Part shown: positions 32,135 through 40,155 of the stretch, piece by piece
Position numbering within the stretch: position 1 is the first letter of the stretch
Layout of the letters: every line of letters starts with the position of its first letter
Assembly (NCBI RefSeq): GCF_000174415.1
Contig: NZ_ACJM01000007.1
Location: 1-64,000 of the forward strand
Length of the DNA stretch: 64,000 nt
Direction of reading: 5' to 3'
Source: Dethiobacter alkaliphilus AHT 1
GTDB lineage: Bacteria; Bacillota; Dethiobacteria; Dethiobacterales; Dethiobacteraceae
Program-made: the position numbers and the translations under genes
The notes under the pieces: generated by a model
Databases searched by the model: none
Seen by the model: only the letters and a program-made list of their open reading frames with translations
Told to the model about the DNA's origin: nothing

Positions 32135-33442
32135 CTACGGTTTTCCCAATAACCTGAACATATTGCTTTTATAAGCCTCCACCCCGGGCTGGTCAAAGGG
32201 GTTAACCCCCAACAGGTACCCGCTCAATCCACAAGCCTTCATCATAAAGTATACCAGGTACCCAAAACAGTACGGAGAAGCCTCGGCAATATTTATCACC
32301 ATATTGGGAACTCCTCCATCCACATGGGCAGCCAAAGTACCTTCCATGGCCTTCTTGTTTACAAAATCCAGCGTCTTCCCACCCAAATAGTTTAAACCGT
32401 CCAGGTTATCCTTATTTTCCTTAACCACCATTTCTTCTCTGCTCTCCTCAATATTTAGCACAGTCTCAAACAAATTCCTTCGCCCATCCTGCATGTACTG
32501 CCCCATGGAATGCAGGTCGGTGGTAAAATTCATGGAAGCGGGAAAAATCCCTTTTTTGTCCTTGCCCTCACTCTCGCCAAACAACTGCTTGTACCACTCA
32601 CCCAGATAAGACAGGCTGGGTTCGTAGTTTACCAGAACCTCCACCGTCTTTCCCTTATTATAAAAAAGATTGCGCAAAACCGCGTACTGGTAAGCTCCAT
32701 TGTCTTCCAATACATCCACAGCCAAATAATCATAAGCTGCTTTGGCACCATCCATAACCTCATCTATGTTAATACCTGCCGCCGCCATGGGCAACAGGCC
32801 CACCGGGGTAAGCACCGAGTACCTCCCCCCGATATCATCGGGCACCACAAAGGTCTCATAACCCTCCTCATCGGCCAGCTGCTTCAGAGCGCCTCTGGAC
32901 CTGTCGGTGGTGGCATATATCCTCTCGGCGGCCCCTTTCTCACCATACTTCTTCTCCATGTATTCCTTTAATACCCGAAAAGCCAAAGCAGGCTCGGTGG
33001 TGGTACCGGACTTAGAGATCACATTGATACAAATATCCTGTCCTTCCACCATATCCAAAAGATTCTTTAAATAAGTTGAGCTAATGTTATGCCCGGCAAA
33101 GTATACCTTGGCTCCGCTTCTTTTATCTCTTGCCAGCTCATTATGAAAGTTATGGCACAGCATCTCAATTGCCGCCCGGGCTCCCAGATAAGAGCCCCCT
33201 ATCCCCACCACAATCAAAACATCGGCCTGACTCTTAATCTTTTCCGCAGCAGCTTTTATCCTGCCAAACTCTTCTCTGTCATAAGCATCAGGCAAGTCCA
33301 CCCAGCCCACATAATCACTACCCAAACCGGTCCCATTCTGCAGCATACCATGGCAGAGCTTTACCCTTTCTTTAAATGCCGCCATCTCTTCCTCTCTCAC
33401 AAATCCCAATGCCTTGGAATAATCAAAAGTTACTTTTCCCAT
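32135..33442 (-). CDS. pgi: Glucose-6-phosphate isomerase (classical)
   Basis: A 435-aa isomerase of the SIS-fold family, about the length of Bacillus Pgi. It carries [12 protein letters not shown] (phosphate loop), [14 protein letters not shown] and the catalytic-base region near the C-terminus with [10 protein letters not shown]. It interconverts glucose 6-phosphate and fructose 6-phosphate. It is unrelated to the cupin enzyme at 565-1326, so the genome has two types. AAAGGAG precedes the ATG at 33442. Confidence 0.96.
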   Translation of the reverse strand: MGKVTFDYSKALGFVREEEMAAFKERVKLCHGMLQNGTGLGSDYVGWVDLPDAYDREEFGRIKAAAEKIKSQADVLIVVGIGGSYLGARAAIEMLCHNFHNELARDKRSGAKVYFAGHNISSTYLKNLLDMVEGQDICINVISKSGTTTEPALAFRVLKEYMEKKYGEKGAAERIYATTDRSRGALKQLADEEGYETFVVPDDIGGRYSVLTPVGLLPMAAAGINIDEVMDGAKAAYDYLAVDVLEDNGAYQYAVLRNLFYNKGKTVEVLVNYEPSLSYLGEWYKQLFGESEGKDKKGIFPASMNFTTDLHSMGQYMQDGRRNLFETVLNIEESREEMVVKENKDNLDGLNYLGGKTLDFVNKKAMEGTLAAHVDGGVPNMVINIAEASPYCFGYLVYFMMKACGLSGYLLGVNPFDQPGVEAYKSNMFRLLGKP

Positions 33443-33586
33443 CTCATAGCTCCTTTATCTGGTAATAAACTCTGAATCCTATTTTTGCGCAGAAACAACA
33501 ACAATGCAGTTCTCTACGCTTATTATCAGGATACCAGAGCTATATAAGAATTCATAGATAGAATATTACGATTATAACCAATATAA

Positions 33587-33612
33587 CAAAAGAAGGCCTA
33601 TGCCTTCTTTTG
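33587..33612 (-). terminator. Terminator of the DUF1540 operon
   Basis: An 11-bp stem CAAAAGAAGGC/GCCTTCTTTTG with TTTTGTTAT on the minus strand, 7 nt past the stop. Confidence 0.8.
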
Positions 33613-33618
33613 ACTAAA

Positions 33619-33798
33619 CTATTTTCTGGGCCGTTCATCACCTTCATCCACCGGCTTAAACGTGTCGCAGCACGTCTCCCTGGAATCCGAGGCCAGCATG
33701 GAGGTATCGTCACAATTCACCTCGATGGCTTCCGCAGTGCACTCCAGATTGCTGTAATACTTGCAGTTGGAAACAGAACATTTCACACTGATTTCCAT
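33619..33798 (-). CDS. DUF1540 protein (copy 2)
   Basis: A 59-aa protein with six cysteines (KCSVSNCKYY, LECTAE, VNCDD, ETCCDTF), the DUF1540 pattern common in spore-forming Firmicutes. A metal may be bound. GGGAGGTG lies 6 nt before the ATG. It is a tandem paralogue of the gene at 33841-34011. Function is unknown. Confidence 0.85.
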   Translation of the reverse strand: MEISVKCSVSNCKYYSNLECTAEAIEVNCDDTSMLASDSRETCCDTFKPVDEGDERPRK

Positions 33799-33840
33799 TT
33801 AGTCACCTCCCTTTGGCACCTGGTCCGACCATGCCCCTTC

Positions 33841-34011
33841 TTACATTTCCTCATCATACCAGGGGGCAAAGGTATCACAACAGGTTTCCTCAGATTCTGA
33901 AGCCCGAATTGATCTGTCATCACAGTTAACTTCAATTGATCCTGCTGAACACAGCAGGTTTTTATTAAATTTGCAGTTTACCACCGAGCATTTTAAACCC
34001 CTCTCCACCAT
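33841..34011 (-). CDS. DUF1540 protein (copy 1)
   Basis: A 56-aa protein with the same cysteine spacing as its neighbour (KCSVVNCKFN, LLCSAGS, VNCDDR, ETCCDTF). The start is the ATG at 34011, 8 nt after GGGGAGG; an upstream in-frame start at 34053 is less likely. It starts 4 nt after the stop of the preceding gene, forming one operon with it and copy 2. Confidence 0.85.
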   Translation of the reverse strand: MVERGLKCSVVNCKFNKNLLCSAGSIEVNCDDRSIRASESEETCCDTFAPWYDEEM

Positions 34012-34015
34012 AATA

Positions 34016-34702
34016 TCACCTCCCCTCCACAAAACGCCTGATTTCAGCCTCAAACTCTTTTGTGGAAAGGATAGTAGACAACCTTATTTCCTCAGGCCGC
34101 ACTTGATTCAGCCGATTTACTAATTGCAGCCCTCTGGACGGACTCAAATCAGTTTCTATACTTCCGGCCACTTCCCAGAGAGTACTGGCCAAACCGGAGC
34201 TGTTTTCGCCAGTAACCTGCAGCAGCTGCTGAAAAAACTCCAGCGGTGAAGCTTCTTCTGTCAAAGCAGAAATCTCCCCTGTAGAAAACTGGCCGAAAAA
34301 ATCATCCACCAGTGACATATCAGTGACAATATAATTGTCAATGGCCAGGTACTCAGAGAGTGCCTCTACCACCGCCTCCGAATCATCCAAACGTCCCAGC
34401 GGTTCTCCGCCAACTTCCGCACTTCCGGCAATATACAAAGCCCTAATTTCACCGGTATCAGGTATATTCAGCACAATAAACTCAGCACCCCGCGCCGAAG
34501 AAGGATCACAGATCAAAACAGTCAATCCGTCCCGCTTAACCTGTCCGTAAGGAGGCATCCCTTCATCTATCTGGCCCCCCCAAGCATCGCCTTCCGGAGG
34601 ATCGGTCATTGGCACCCTGGGAATCCCGGGTATCAACAGATAAATCGTCATTATTAAGACAATCAGGAAAAGTAAGAGATAAATCCAAGTAGCTTTGCGC
34701 AA
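34016..34702 (-). CDS. Membrane-anchored extracellular protein, LytR/CpsA/Psr-like fragment pattern
   Basis: A 228-aa protein with one N-terminal hydrophobic helix (about 7-27) and an extracellular domain. The segment IVLNIPDTGEIRALYI and LSEYLAIDNYIVTDMSLVDDFF resembles part of LCP (LytR-CpsA-Psr) proteins, but the conserved catalytic Arg/Asp set of LCP enzymes is not seen, so the assignment is weak. It may be a divergent or truncated relative. The TTG start at 34702 follows AGGAGGG by 6 nt; that ribosome site lies in the 3' arm of a hairpin. Confidence 0.6.
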   Translation of the reverse strand: MRKATWIYLLLFLIVLIMTIYLLIPGIPRVPMTDPPEGDAWGGQIDEGMPPYGQVKRDGLTVLICDPSSARGAEFIVLNIPDTGEIRALYIAGSAEVGGEPLGRLDDSEAVVEALSEYLAIDNYIVTDMSLVDDFFGQFSTGEISALTEEASPLEFFQQLLQVTGENSSGLASTLWEVAGSIETDLSPSRGLQLVNRLNQVRPEEIRLSTILSTKEFEAEIRRFVEGR

Positions 34703-34706
34703 AACA

Positions 34707-34742
34707 AACCCTCCTCGCGGGTAAGATTCCCGGAGGAGGGTT
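34707..34742 (-). terminator. Hairpin that ends the MATE transcript and holds the next ribosome site
   Basis: A 10-bp stem AACCCTCCTC/GAGGAGGGTT followed by TTGTTTT on the minus strand. The 3' arm is the AGGAGGG of the TTG-start gene at 34702, so the structure may lower its translation. A nearly identical hairpin occurs at 50475-50509. Confidence 0.65.
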
Positions 34743-34792
34743 GTTGTATACAATTAGCCTTCATATGTTCTTCTTTTATGCACTACTTAGCA

Positions 34793-36226
34793 TCAAATAT
34801 TCTCACCATCCACCACTGCTTCCATAGAAAACACGGGACTGTTCCCCGCCAACCAGCGGTAAAGCAAAACTGTCCCCACCAAAGCAGTGGCCCCTTCGGC
34901 GAAAACCGGTGTTATCCAGATTCCTGTTTCACCCCACAGCAGCGGAAATAGAGCCAGGCCGGTCACGGTAAAAACAAAGCCACGACAAACAGCAATAATC
35001 AAAGATTTTTCTGCCTTCTCCAGTGCGGTAAAGAAAACTGAAACCACAATACCCACTGGAATAAAGAGCATTGACCAGCTAACAGTAGCGGCAACCCGCA
35101 GAGTTGTGGCCAGCGCTTCAGGATGATCGGCAATAAAGAGCCCGGCCAACGAAGCAGCCTGAAAGCGCATCACCACAAAGAACAAGAAGCCAATAACCAT
35201 AGATGTTCCCAATAATCTGATCAAAGTGCCCTGCACCCTCTCTGTCAGACCAGCCCCATGATTATAGCTTAGTATGGGCTGTGCACCATTTCCCAGCCCC
35301 ATAAAAACCATCATCCCCACTGCCAGCAGATACTGGGTTACAGAAAAAGCAGCCACGCCCATAGCGCCTACATAACTAAGGATTATCCGGTTGAAAAGAA
35401 ACGTGGTCACTCCCACCGCCAGACTGTTGAAAAGCTCCGATGATCCGTTGGCAGCTATTGAGAGCAGTACAGGCACCCCGCCGCCGGGAGTAGCAAAGCA
35501 CAACCCGTCTTGCCGCAGTAAAGTTTTTCGCCAGAAGTAACATACAAATATTAAAGCACCCAAACTCTGTGATATTCCTGTAGCCAAAGCGGCACCGCCA
35601 ATTCCCAGATTCAGCACAAAGAGAAATAAATAATCCAGAGCTATATTCAAAAGAGCCATCCCCGCCATGACCATAGCTGCCAACCCGGCTTGCCCGTCAT
35701 TGCGCACAGACTGCTCCAGGATAAAAAACAAAATCATCATGGTAGCAAAAGGATACATGGTCCTCAAATACTCTCCTGCAAAAATACCCAGACTACCGGA
35801 CGTACCCAGCACAGCCAGAATCTGTGGAAAAAAAACAGCCACTACTACGCTACCCGTCAGACCTAATCCTACCCCCAAAGCCACTATCAGGCCCAGTGTC
35901 CTGCGGGCCTGCTTAGTTTCTCCGGACCCCAACAAGACCGCTATACGTGCATTGCCTCCCACCCCGATCATCACCGCCAAGCCAACAAAGACAGCTAGAA
36001 TGGGATAGAGAATATTCACCGACGCCAACGCTTCCGGCCCCAGGCGCCTTCCCACCAACATGGCGTCCACAGCCTGATATAAAGCCATAAACAACATGGA
36101 AGCCACCGCTGGCAGTGCATTTTTTAGCATCAGCCTGCCCAGGGGAAGAGTAAGAAACTCCGCCCTGGCACTGTCAGCCTCAACATTACCCGACGACAGA
36201 TTTTCCATAGTAACATTCTTTTCCAT
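34793..36226 (-). CDS. MATE family efflux transporter
   Basis: A 477-aa membrane transporter with 12 hydrophobic segments and the internal duplication of MATE proteins. GDALAYQAVDAMLVGRRLGPEAL-type residues appear near the start of the first half (ALYQAVDAMLVGRRLGPEA), and the second half has SIAANGSSELFNSLAVG. It exports drugs or metabolites with sodium or protons. It is the second gene of an operon behind a TetR repressor, and TGAATGAA palindromes precede both genes. The ATG at 36226 has AGGAG 10 nt upstream. Confidence 0.9.
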   Translation of the reverse strand: MEKNVTMENLSSGNVEADSARAEFLTLPLGRLMLKNALPAVASMLFMALYQAVDAMLVGRRLGPEALASVNILYPILAVFVGLAVMIGVGGNARIAVLLGSGETKQARRTLGLIVALGVGLGLTGSVVVAVFFPQILAVLGTSGSLGIFAGEYLRTMYPFATMMILFFILEQSVRNDGQAGLAAMVMAGMALLNIALDYLFLFVLNLGIGGAALATGISQSLGALIFVCYFWRKTLLRQDGLCFATPGGGVPVLLSIAANGSSELFNSLAVGVTTFLFNRIILSYVGAMGVAAFSVTQYLLAVGMMVFMGLGNGAQPILSYNHGAGLTERVQGTLIRLLGTSMVIGFLFFVVMRFQAASLAGLFIADHPEALATTLRVAATVSWSMLFIPVGIVVSVFFTALEKAEKSLIIAVCRGFVFTVTGLALFPLLWGETGIWITPVFAEGATALVGTVLLYRWLAGNSPVFSMEAVVDGENI

Positions 36227-36243
36227 TTATCCTTATCTCCTCC

Positions 36244-36269
36244 TGAATGAATATATTTTAGTTCATTCA
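36244..36269. promoter_or_regulatory. TetR operator before the MATE gene
   Basis: Inverted repeat TGAATGAA/TTCATTCA with a 10-nt centre, identical in half-site to the repeat upstream of the tetR gene. Likely bound by the TetR protein. Confidence 0.7.
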
Positions 36270-36285
36270 TTTTATTTTAAAAAAA

Positions 36286-36870
36286 TCAGTTCTTCTCCTG
36301 CAGCCCTTTTACAATAAACTCCACCATATGCTCCATCAGCTGGGGAAAATACTGACTGCCGATTTCCTCTTTATGCATATCAATATATTGAAATGTGTTA
36401 AAGATGGCTAAAATCATGTCGCTGTCAATATCATTTCTGAATTTCCCCTCTTGCTGCCATTTTTTTATGATGCCGGTAAACAGGTTATAGGAGTATTCAT
36501 CTTCCCACTTATCAGCCCCATCCTGTTCATAAATATATTTCTCCAATTTAGCGTAAACATCCCTGCTGTACCATTCCCGCAAAATAGGGTTTTCCCTGAT
36601 GGCCACAAACATTTTTGCCGTGGCTTCCTTTATCACAGCAACCGGTTCATCGTCCAGGTCAACTTCAGCCATAATTTCCTTCTTCAACTGCTCACTTTCT
36701 GCCATAAACACATCCAGAAAAACTTCTTCCTTAGCCCCGTAAAACTTATAAAAACTACCCACCGCAATACCCGTCTTCTTGGTAATATCAGAAATACTGG
36801 TATCCTTAAATCCCTTAGCCGCAAACAGCTCCCTAGCATTTACAAAGATATCAGCTTTATCTACCTTCAT
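36286..36870 (-). CDS. TetR family transcriptional repressor
   Basis: A 194-aa regulator with the TetR N-terminal HTH (ELFAAKGFKDTSISDITKKTGIAVGSFYKFY-type pattern, residues about 13-43) and an all-helical ligand domain. The ATG at 36870 is chosen, 7 nt after AGGAGG. Operator-like repeats flank the gene. It is expected to repress itself and the MATE pump until a pump substrate binds. Confidence 0.9.
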   Translation of the reverse strand: MKVDKADIFVNARELFAAKGFKDTSISDITKKTGIAVGSFYKFYGAKEEVFLDVFMAESEQLKKEIMAEVDLDDEPVAVIKEATAKMFVAIRENPILREWYSRDVYAKLEKYIYEQDGADKWEDEYSYNLFTGIIKKWQQEGKFRNDIDSDMILAIFNTFQYIDMHKEEIGSQYFPQLMEHMVEFIVKGLQEKN

Positions 36871-36882
36871 CACCCATCCTCC

Positions 36883-36908
36883 TGAATGAATAATTTTTTA
36901 TTCATTCA
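36883..36908. promoter_or_regulatory. TetR operator before tetR
   Basis: An 11-bp perfect inverted repeat (TGAATGAATAA/TTATTCATTCA) with a TTTT centre just upstream of the repressor start. Confidence 0.75.
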
Positions 36909-36970
36909 TATAATACTCTAAAAAGCCTCCCCTGTCAAGAGGCTTCTTCTCTACTGATAATTAGCCTAAA

Positions 36971-37087
36971 CTATTCAATGGTGATTAATTCCCAGTTGCC
37001 ATTGTTAATGGGTTTGCGATAAATGTTGGCGCTCCCCTGTTCCAAGTAATAAATCCAATCACCCAGCACATCAATACTATCATACAT
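36971..37087 (-). pseudogene. 38-codon remnant of a DUF5050-like repeat protein
   Basis: The translation contains GDWIYYLEQGSANIYRKP, typical of one repeat of DUF5050-type extracellular beta-propeller proteins (WIYY...IYR). No signal peptide or ribosome site of quality is seen, so it is more likely the tail of a lost gene than a functional one. Confidence 0.35.
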
Positions 37088-37120
37088 TCCTATGTCTGAC
37101 TTTAAGAGCTCTAAGCAGCA

Positions 37121-37163
37121 AAAAACCTCCTATGGCAGTCGCAACTCACCATAGGAGGTTTTT
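37121..37163 (-). terminator. Terminator of the subtilase gene
   Basis: A 15-bp stem (core ACCTCCTATGG/CCATAGGAGGT) with a T6 tail on the minus strand, 10 nt past the stop. Confidence 0.9.
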
Positions 37164-37172
37164 GAAAATAAG

Positions 37173-39821
37173 TTAATTACCGCTATAATAAATCATCTGC
37201 CAGAACTCTGCGTCTAGCTCAGAATTAACGGCAGCGGAACCCCCAAGGACCGTAACCCAATATGCTTGGTTATCTGTAATGAATTTCCTGACAATATCCG
37301 GCACGGCATCTTTTCTCACCAGCAAAATCCCTGCTTCATTTCTGGCAGCCAAGACCGCCCCGGTTATGGCATCAGCATAATCACCACCTGTAGCGATAAA
37401 CACCTCTTTCATATCTGGAGCAAAGTAATCTGCAACGTCCACAGCAGTACTAAAGCGGTCTCTTCCAGCCAAACGCTTAGGACCAGGCAAGTCATCTAAA
37501 ACAGCGTCAGAAATAACATTAGTGCCGCCAACAACAATAGTTTCCTTAACGCCGAGCATATCAAATAATTTGCTGGACTCTTCAGGTAGCACATCATCCC
37601 TTGTAAGGACTATAGGATACCCTTCCCTGGCAGCATAAGAAGCTACAGCGAGGGCATCGGGAAAGTTAAATCCTGTAGCAACAATTGCTGTTTCTAGCCC
37701 ATAAGGTGCTATTCGCTGTGCAATAGAAGCTGCTGTATCAAAACGATTTTTACCGGCAATACGATCTGCCTCAAGCCCCATTTTAATTAACTCATCTTCT
37801 ACTGCCTCTGATATCGCACCGGTACCACCTAGAATAATTACTCTCTCCGGTTGTAACCTGCCAATTTCTCTTTTAGTAGCAGTGGGCAAACTATGAGGCC
37901 TGGTTAGGAGAATAGGTGCATCAAGCTGATAAGCTAATGGTACCCCAGCCAGAGCATCTGCATATTGATCACCTCTGGCCAAAACCACCGTCTGGCTTTG
38001 TGTCCAACCTGATTCACTAATGGTAGTTGCAGTAGAATACCTGTCAAAACCAAAAATCCTGTTAACGTGTGTAACCCTAACATTAGTTTCTGACACATAC
38101 GAACCGTCTACCGTAATGGCCTCAATAGTAGCCATACCCGGATCCACAGGATAAACAAATCCATCTATTACTTTTGCAACACTTTCATTGCTGCTTTTCC
38201 AGACAACGCCTTGCTCTGAAGCGTTACTCGGCTCTACTTTTGCCGTAAGTTGTGTGCCGTTTTCACCTAGCTTAAAATTCAAAGCATTATAATTTATCGT
38301 CACACCGGATACAGGTACATCAGAACTACCGTTTAGCACATGACTAACTGCTGCAAAAGCATCTATCAGGCCATATCCATAACCAAAATTAGGAGAGCCT
38401 GTGAACTCTTGATCTTCTAATGGCCTGGATGTGTCTTTTATTACTTCTTCTAGTTGTTCAATGGTTAACTCCGGCTTTGCTTCCAGTAATAATGCGGCTA
38501 CCCCGGCAACATGCGGAGCGGCCATCGAAGTACCGCTGGAATAACCATATTCACCTCCGGTAATAGAAGAAAGTATTTGTACTCCTGGAGCCGATATGTC
38601 AGGCTTTATATTATCGAAGTAAGGAGATGGCCCCCTGCTGGAAAACATTGCCAAGTAATCATTGTTATCCGTAGCGGCAACAGAAAAACTTTCCGGATAA
38701 TTTGCAGGGTGTGAAATAGAGCCCGAACCATATGTTCCTAAGTTCCCGGCGGCAAAAACGGGGAGTATCTGCGCATCTCTCCAAGCCTGAACCATTGGCC
38801 TAAACCATTCATCATTCTCTCCGGGCACATTACCGCCCCAGGAATTATTTATCACATCAGGAGCTTTGTCAGGATGAGCCACACCATTAATATCTGTAGG
38901 AGCTAACATATATTGAGCTGCTGCTAAAATATCAGAGGACTTAGCTGTTCCGTCGGATCCAAAAGCATTTGCTGCAATCCACTTAGCTTCGGGAGCCACA
39001 CCAAAATAACCTTGCATCTCTTCTACTGAACCTAAAATTGTACCGGTTACATGTGTTCCATGGTTATTAAGATCAATTGGAAGAGCGTGTTGATTAACCG
39101 CATCAAACCAATTAAAATCAGGATCAATGCTTCCACCATCATAGCCCCGCCATTTTTCTCTGAGAGCCTCATGGTGCCAATCAACACCAGTATCAATTAT
39201 ACCTATCACCACACCATCCCCGGTTATTCCATATTGATTCCACACAAGGGGCGCATTAATTCTCTCTAAATTCCATTTAACACCATAAACTCCAGATGGT
39301 GAAAAACTATTTATACTTTCTATATTTGTATTATGTACCTGAAATTCATTATTGGGCAGAATATTTCCTACATCCGCATGTTGTGCTATAACATCGAGAG
39401 CGACCCTATTTACCTTTGCATAAATAAGGTTAACAATGTAGTACTCACGAAATTCTTTAACATTTCCTTTTTCCTGTTCTTCTGATAATAAGTTTATTAA
39501 GCTTTTTTGAGTAACTTCTGCATTTTTCTTTAAGGTATTAACTACAGAAACCCTTGCGGCTTTCTTTATTGCTTTTTCGGGCATACCGGCAGGAACTGCT
39601 TTTCGCACGTCGGCTGCTGCTTTCTTTGTATCAGCTTGTTCATTGAGTATTATTAAAACATCAACAAACTCATCAGCCTTAAGTGAATCGGTCACCTGAG
39701 CACTAATTTTTTGTGAAGTCACACCAACATCAACTCTGCCAGCAAATAGCTGGACGGGCAAATAGATGGTGATTAACGATATGATTACTAAAGTACTTAT
39801 TAATCTTTTTATTATTTTCAT
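37173..39821 (-). CDS. Cell-wall-anchored subtilase with CWB2 repeats
   Basis: An 882-aa secreted protease. A signal peptide (1-27) is followed by an I9-like propeptide (about 45-165), then the S8 domain with the triad Asp210 (IIDTGVDW), His254 (NNHGTHVTG) and Ser431 (SSGTSMAAPH). A bacterial Ig-like Big_2 domain covers about 505-590, and three CWB2 cell-wall-binding repeats occupy about 595-880 (each with LARGDQYADALAGVPLA-like and VIILGGTGAIS-like parts). It should sit in the cell wall and degrade external protein or process surface proteins. AAGGAG precedes the ATG. The divergent neighbour is a c-di-GMP-controlled CWB2 protein. Confidence 0.93.
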   Translation of the reverse strand: MKIIKRLISTLVIISLITIYLPVQLFAGRVDVGVTSQKISAQVTDSLKADEFVDVLIILNEQADTKKAAADVRKAVPAGMPEKAIKKAARVSVVNTLKKNAEVTQKSLINLLSEEQEKGNVKEFREYYIVNLIYAKVNRVALDVIAQHADVGNILPNNEFQVHNTNIESINSFSPSGVYGVKWNLERINAPLVWNQYGITGDGVVIGIIDTGVDWHHEALREKWRGYDGGSIDPDFNWFDAVNQHALPIDLNNHGTHVTGTILGSVEEMQGYFGVAPEAKWIAANAFGSDGTAKSSDILAAAQYMLAPTDINGVAHPDKAPDVINNSWGGNVPGENDEWFRPMVQAWRDAQILPVFAAGNLGTYGSGSISHPANYPESFSVAATDNNDYLAMFSSRGPSPYFDNIKPDISAPGVQILSSITGGEYGYSSGTSMAAPHVAGVAALLLEAKPELTIEQLEEVIKDTSRPLEDQEFTGSPNFGYGYGLIDAFAAVSHVLNGSSDVPVSGVTINYNALNFKLGENGTQLTAKVEPSNASEQGVVWKSSNESVAKVIDGFVYPVDPGMATIEAITVDGSYVSETNVRVTHVNRIFGFDRYSTATTISESGWTQSQTVVLARGDQYADALAGVPLAYQLDAPILLTRPHSLPTATKREIGRLQPERVIILGGTGAISEAVEDELIKMGLEADRIAGKNRFDTAASIAQRIAPYGLETAIVATGFNFPDALAVASYAAREGYPIVLTRDDVLPEESSKLFDMLGVKETIVVGGTNVISDAVLDDLPGPKRLAGRDRFSTAVDVADYFAPDMKEVFIATGGDYADAITGAVLAARNEAGILLVRKDAVPDIVRKFITDNQAYWVTVLGGSAAVNSELDAEFWQMIYYSGN

Positions 39822-39952
39822 ACGGCACTCCTTATTCTTTTGTCAGGCTAAAATATATTATTTCGCCAATATAAGTTACAGTTCCTCTTATCGAACCGTC
39901 ACTTTTCGTTAAACCTCTGGTTTTAAATTGCTGTCAAAATAAAAAAAAGTTA

Positions 39953-39981
39953 TTGTCAAAGACTCCTAATTACATTATAAT
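39953..39981 (+). promoter_or_regulatory. Sigma-A promoter of the c-di-GMP riboswitch transcript
   Basis: TTGTCA, 17 nt, TATAAT (39976-39981). The transcript would start near 39988, just before the riboswitch. Confidence 0.8.
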
Positions 39982-39997
39982 GGTAAATATAAACAAT

Positions 39998-40083
39998 CCT
40001 TGATAAAGGCAAACCCGTCGAAAGACGGGGACGCAAAGCCACGGGCCTAAAGCATTGCTATGGCAGCCGGGTCGCCGGGGTAG
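39998..40083 (+). promoter_or_regulatory. c-di-GMP-I (GEMM) riboswitch
   Basis: The core GGCAAACC, a GAAA-capped stem, GACGCAAAGCCACGGGCCTAA and GGCAGCCGGGTCGCCGG are the hallmarks of the class I cyclic-di-GMP aptamer. An intrinsic terminator follows at once, so it likely switches transcription. The regulated gene is the CWB2/CAP surface protein. Whether the ligand turns expression on or off cannot be told without folding both states; a variant ligand (3',3'-cGAMP) is possible in this class. Confidence 0.93.
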
Positions 40084-40087
40084 GAAC

Positions 40088-40107
40088 AACCTGCACCTGT
40101 GCAGGTT
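40088..40107 (+). terminator. Riboswitch-controlled terminator
   Basis: AACCTGCA/TGCAGGTT stem with CCTG loop followed by TTTTT, directly behind the aptamer and 48 nt before the start codon. Confidence 0.85.
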
Positions 40108-40155
40108 TTTTTATTGCTTCCTACACCCTGGTAATTCACTGGGGGGGGAATAATT

